Below are positions 62,855-64,000 of a stretch of 64,000 bases of DNA, in pieces (within the stretch, counting starts at the first letter, position 1; each line of letters begins with the position of its first letter). The translations under genes and the position numbers were made by a program. The notes beneath the pieces are model-generated. The model was given only the letters and a program-made list of their open reading frames with translations. It was not told the origin of the DNA and did not search any database. This DNA comes from JAFNAG01 sp963824985 (GTDB lineage: Bacteria > Acidobacteriota > UBA6911): the NCBI GenBank assembly GCA_963824985.1, contig CAWGRQ010000018.1:1-64000 (forward strand), written 5' to 3'.

Positions 62855-64000
62855 CGACCGTCCCCGACCAGCTCGCATGGATCCGTGATCCGCCCGGTTG
62901 CGGCGGCGGCAGCACAGGAAGCCGGCGACGCCAGATAAATGGAGGCGCCTCCATTCCCCATCCGGCCTTTGAAATTCCGGTTGGCGGTGGAAATGACGTT
63001 TTGGCCTCCGGCCGGTCCAGGCCCCGCGGTGCCGCAGCAAGATCCACAACCCGGTTCGAGGATAACAGCACCCATCGATCGTAACCGCGCGATCGTACCG
63101 TCACCCGTCAGCTCAGATTCGACCTCTCTGGAAGCCGGGCAAATGAGAAGGGTCACTCCTGGAGCAATCCCTCCGCCCGCCTCGAGAATTCTGAGCGCCC
63201 GGCGAAAGTCCCGTACCCGTCCGCCGGTACAGGTGCCAAGATAGGCCATGTGAATTGGAGTTCCGCACGCTTCCGTGACCGGGACAACGTTCTCGACCGC
63301 GTGCGGGAGCGCAATCATGGGCCGCAGCAAGGATAGATCCAGCCGGATTACACGGCTGTATCCGGCATCCGCATCCGGATCCACGGGATGAAAAGGAGCC
63401 AGGGTGCGCCCCGCCAGGTATCGGGTCGTTTTCTCATCGCACGGAAAGATACCCGCCTTGGCACCCATCTCCACCGACATGTTGCACAACACCAGTCGAT
63501 CGTCGAGATCCAAATCCCTGGCTCCGGCCCCATGGTATTCCAGGGCCTGATATGCGGCCCCGTGGGCGCCGATATCCCGAGCAATTGCAAGAGCAATATC
63601 TTTGCCGTCAAGATGACTTACGTGCTTACCCTCAAGTATTACTTTAATGGTTTCCGGTACCTTGAACCACAATCGTCCGCAGATCATCGTCGCCGCCAGA
63701 TCGGAGGATCCGATGCCGGTGGCGAAGGTGTTCATGGCCCCGCCGGTCACGGAATGGCTATCGGCCCCGACCAGGAGTTCTCCCGGGCGCGTCCGGCCGG
63801 ATTCGATCATCAGTTGATGACCGACGCCCTCGCCGATTTCGGATAGGGTGATTCCATGCCGCGCGGCAAATTCTCTCATCTTTCCATGCACATGATCCGT
63901 CCCTGGGGACGTGAATTCCGGGTAATGATCCATCACGAAGACGATCTGTTCCGGATTGCACACGGCCGTTCCGCACATCTGCTCGAAAAAGTCGATGGCC
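62851..64000 (-). CDS. leuC: 3-isopropylmalate dehydratase large subunit (LeuC-type), partial
   Basis: The gene enters from beyond the right edge, so its N-terminus is missing. Visible parts include VFVMDHYPEFTSPGTDHVHG, LLVGADSHSVTGGAMNTFAT-GIGSSD and the iron-sulfur cysteines in YLGTCTGGRVRDFRRAL and GCGSCCGTAGPGP. The [4Fe-4S] cluster binds the hydroxyl of the substrate. The C-terminal end is STANRNFKGRMGNGGASIYL-ASP. It is co-transcribed with the small subunit. The homoaconitase/methylmalate families are alternatives. Confidence 0.88.
   Translation of the reverse strand, partial: AIDFFEQMCGTAVCNPEQIVFVMDHYPEFTSPGTDHVHGKMREFAARHGITLSEIGEGVGHQLMIESGRTRPGELLVGADSHSVTGGAMNTFATGIGSSDLAATMICGRLWFKVPETIKVILEGKHVSHLDGKDIALAIARDIGAHGAAYQALEYHGAGARDLDLDDRLVLCNMSVEMGAKAGIFPCDEKTTRYLAGRTLAPFHPVDPDADAGYSRVIRLDLSLLRPMIALPHAVENVVPVTEACGTPIHMAYLGTCTGGRVRDFRRALRILEAGGGIAPGVTLLICPASREVESELTGDGTIARLRSMGAVILEPGCGSCCGTAGPGPAGGQNVISTANRNFKGRMGNGGASIYLASPASCAAAAATGRITDPCELVGDGR

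Overview
The window is an ordinary bacterial chromosome segment of high GC content. From about 5.31 kb to the right end the gene set suits an Acidobacteriota-like heterotroph. It holds a MFS/spermidine-synthase fusion, CocE and M28 hydrolases, a GH109 protein, squalene-hopene cyclase, fused KorA plus KorB, UPF0182, several Tat-exported enzymes and many short dispersed palindromic repeats. The phylum is an inference from gene families, since there is no rRNA.

Bases 1 to about 5,308 look different. They carry a MetRS tail, a Minf_1886 protein (a family described from Planctomycetes and Verrucomicrobia), a PGPGW membrane protein, a flippase-like protein, a DUF433 protein, a cut-off type ISP restriction-modification gene and a TOPRIM/OLD-like gene. 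Nearly every one is broken by single-base indels. At about 5,308 two genes on opposite strands are each cut mid-protein, so this is either an assembly chimera or a real recombination breakpoint. The remaining 58.7 kb shows only two comparable frameshifts (about 7,841 and 45,783).

Layout of the main part: 5.6-10 kb, aminopropyltransferase-like membrane fusion and small hypotheticals; 10-18 kb, exported hydrolases, a Tat-exported alanine racemase, an ECF sigma factor with a membrane partner and a cupin lipoprotein; 18-20 kb, a dead transposase, tRNA-Asp, prmA and repeats; 20-28.7 kb, M28 peptidase, NYN protein, homocysteine methyltransferase/MTHFR and a molybdoenzyme with a fused DmsB-DmsC partner; 29-33 kb, a conserved protein of unknown function and a two-gene ABC exporter; 33-36 kb, KorAB; 36.05-36.65 kb, a probable selenoprotein; 36.8-45 kb, yajQ, UPF0182, SRPBCC, squalene-hopene cyclase, OsmC, SYLF and tRNA-Asn; 45.3-48.2 kb, a hydantoin-type operon with a broken last gene; 48.3-53.5 kb, monooxygenase-fold protein, sulfatase-maturase-like radical SAM protein, dienelactone hydrolase and GH109; 54-58.7 kb, DmsA/DmsB and a GT39-like protein; 59-64 kb, PatB/MalY lyase, dicarboxylate symporter and LeuD/LeuC (LeuC runs off the end).

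The most interesting item is 36050-36649. An exported thioredoxin-like protein has an in-frame TGA exactly where the first Cys of its CxxC motif should be (SPT-UGA-PRC). A perfect 8-bp stem-loop with a GGC loop begins 10 bases after the TGA, as expected for a bacterial SECIS. Standard gene calling would split or lose this gene. The second theme is a set of non-coding mobile-looking palindromic elements: two related ~280-360 bp elements with terminal inverted repeats, a repeat with a 29-bp perfect hairpin inserted in it, and several families of smaller repeats.
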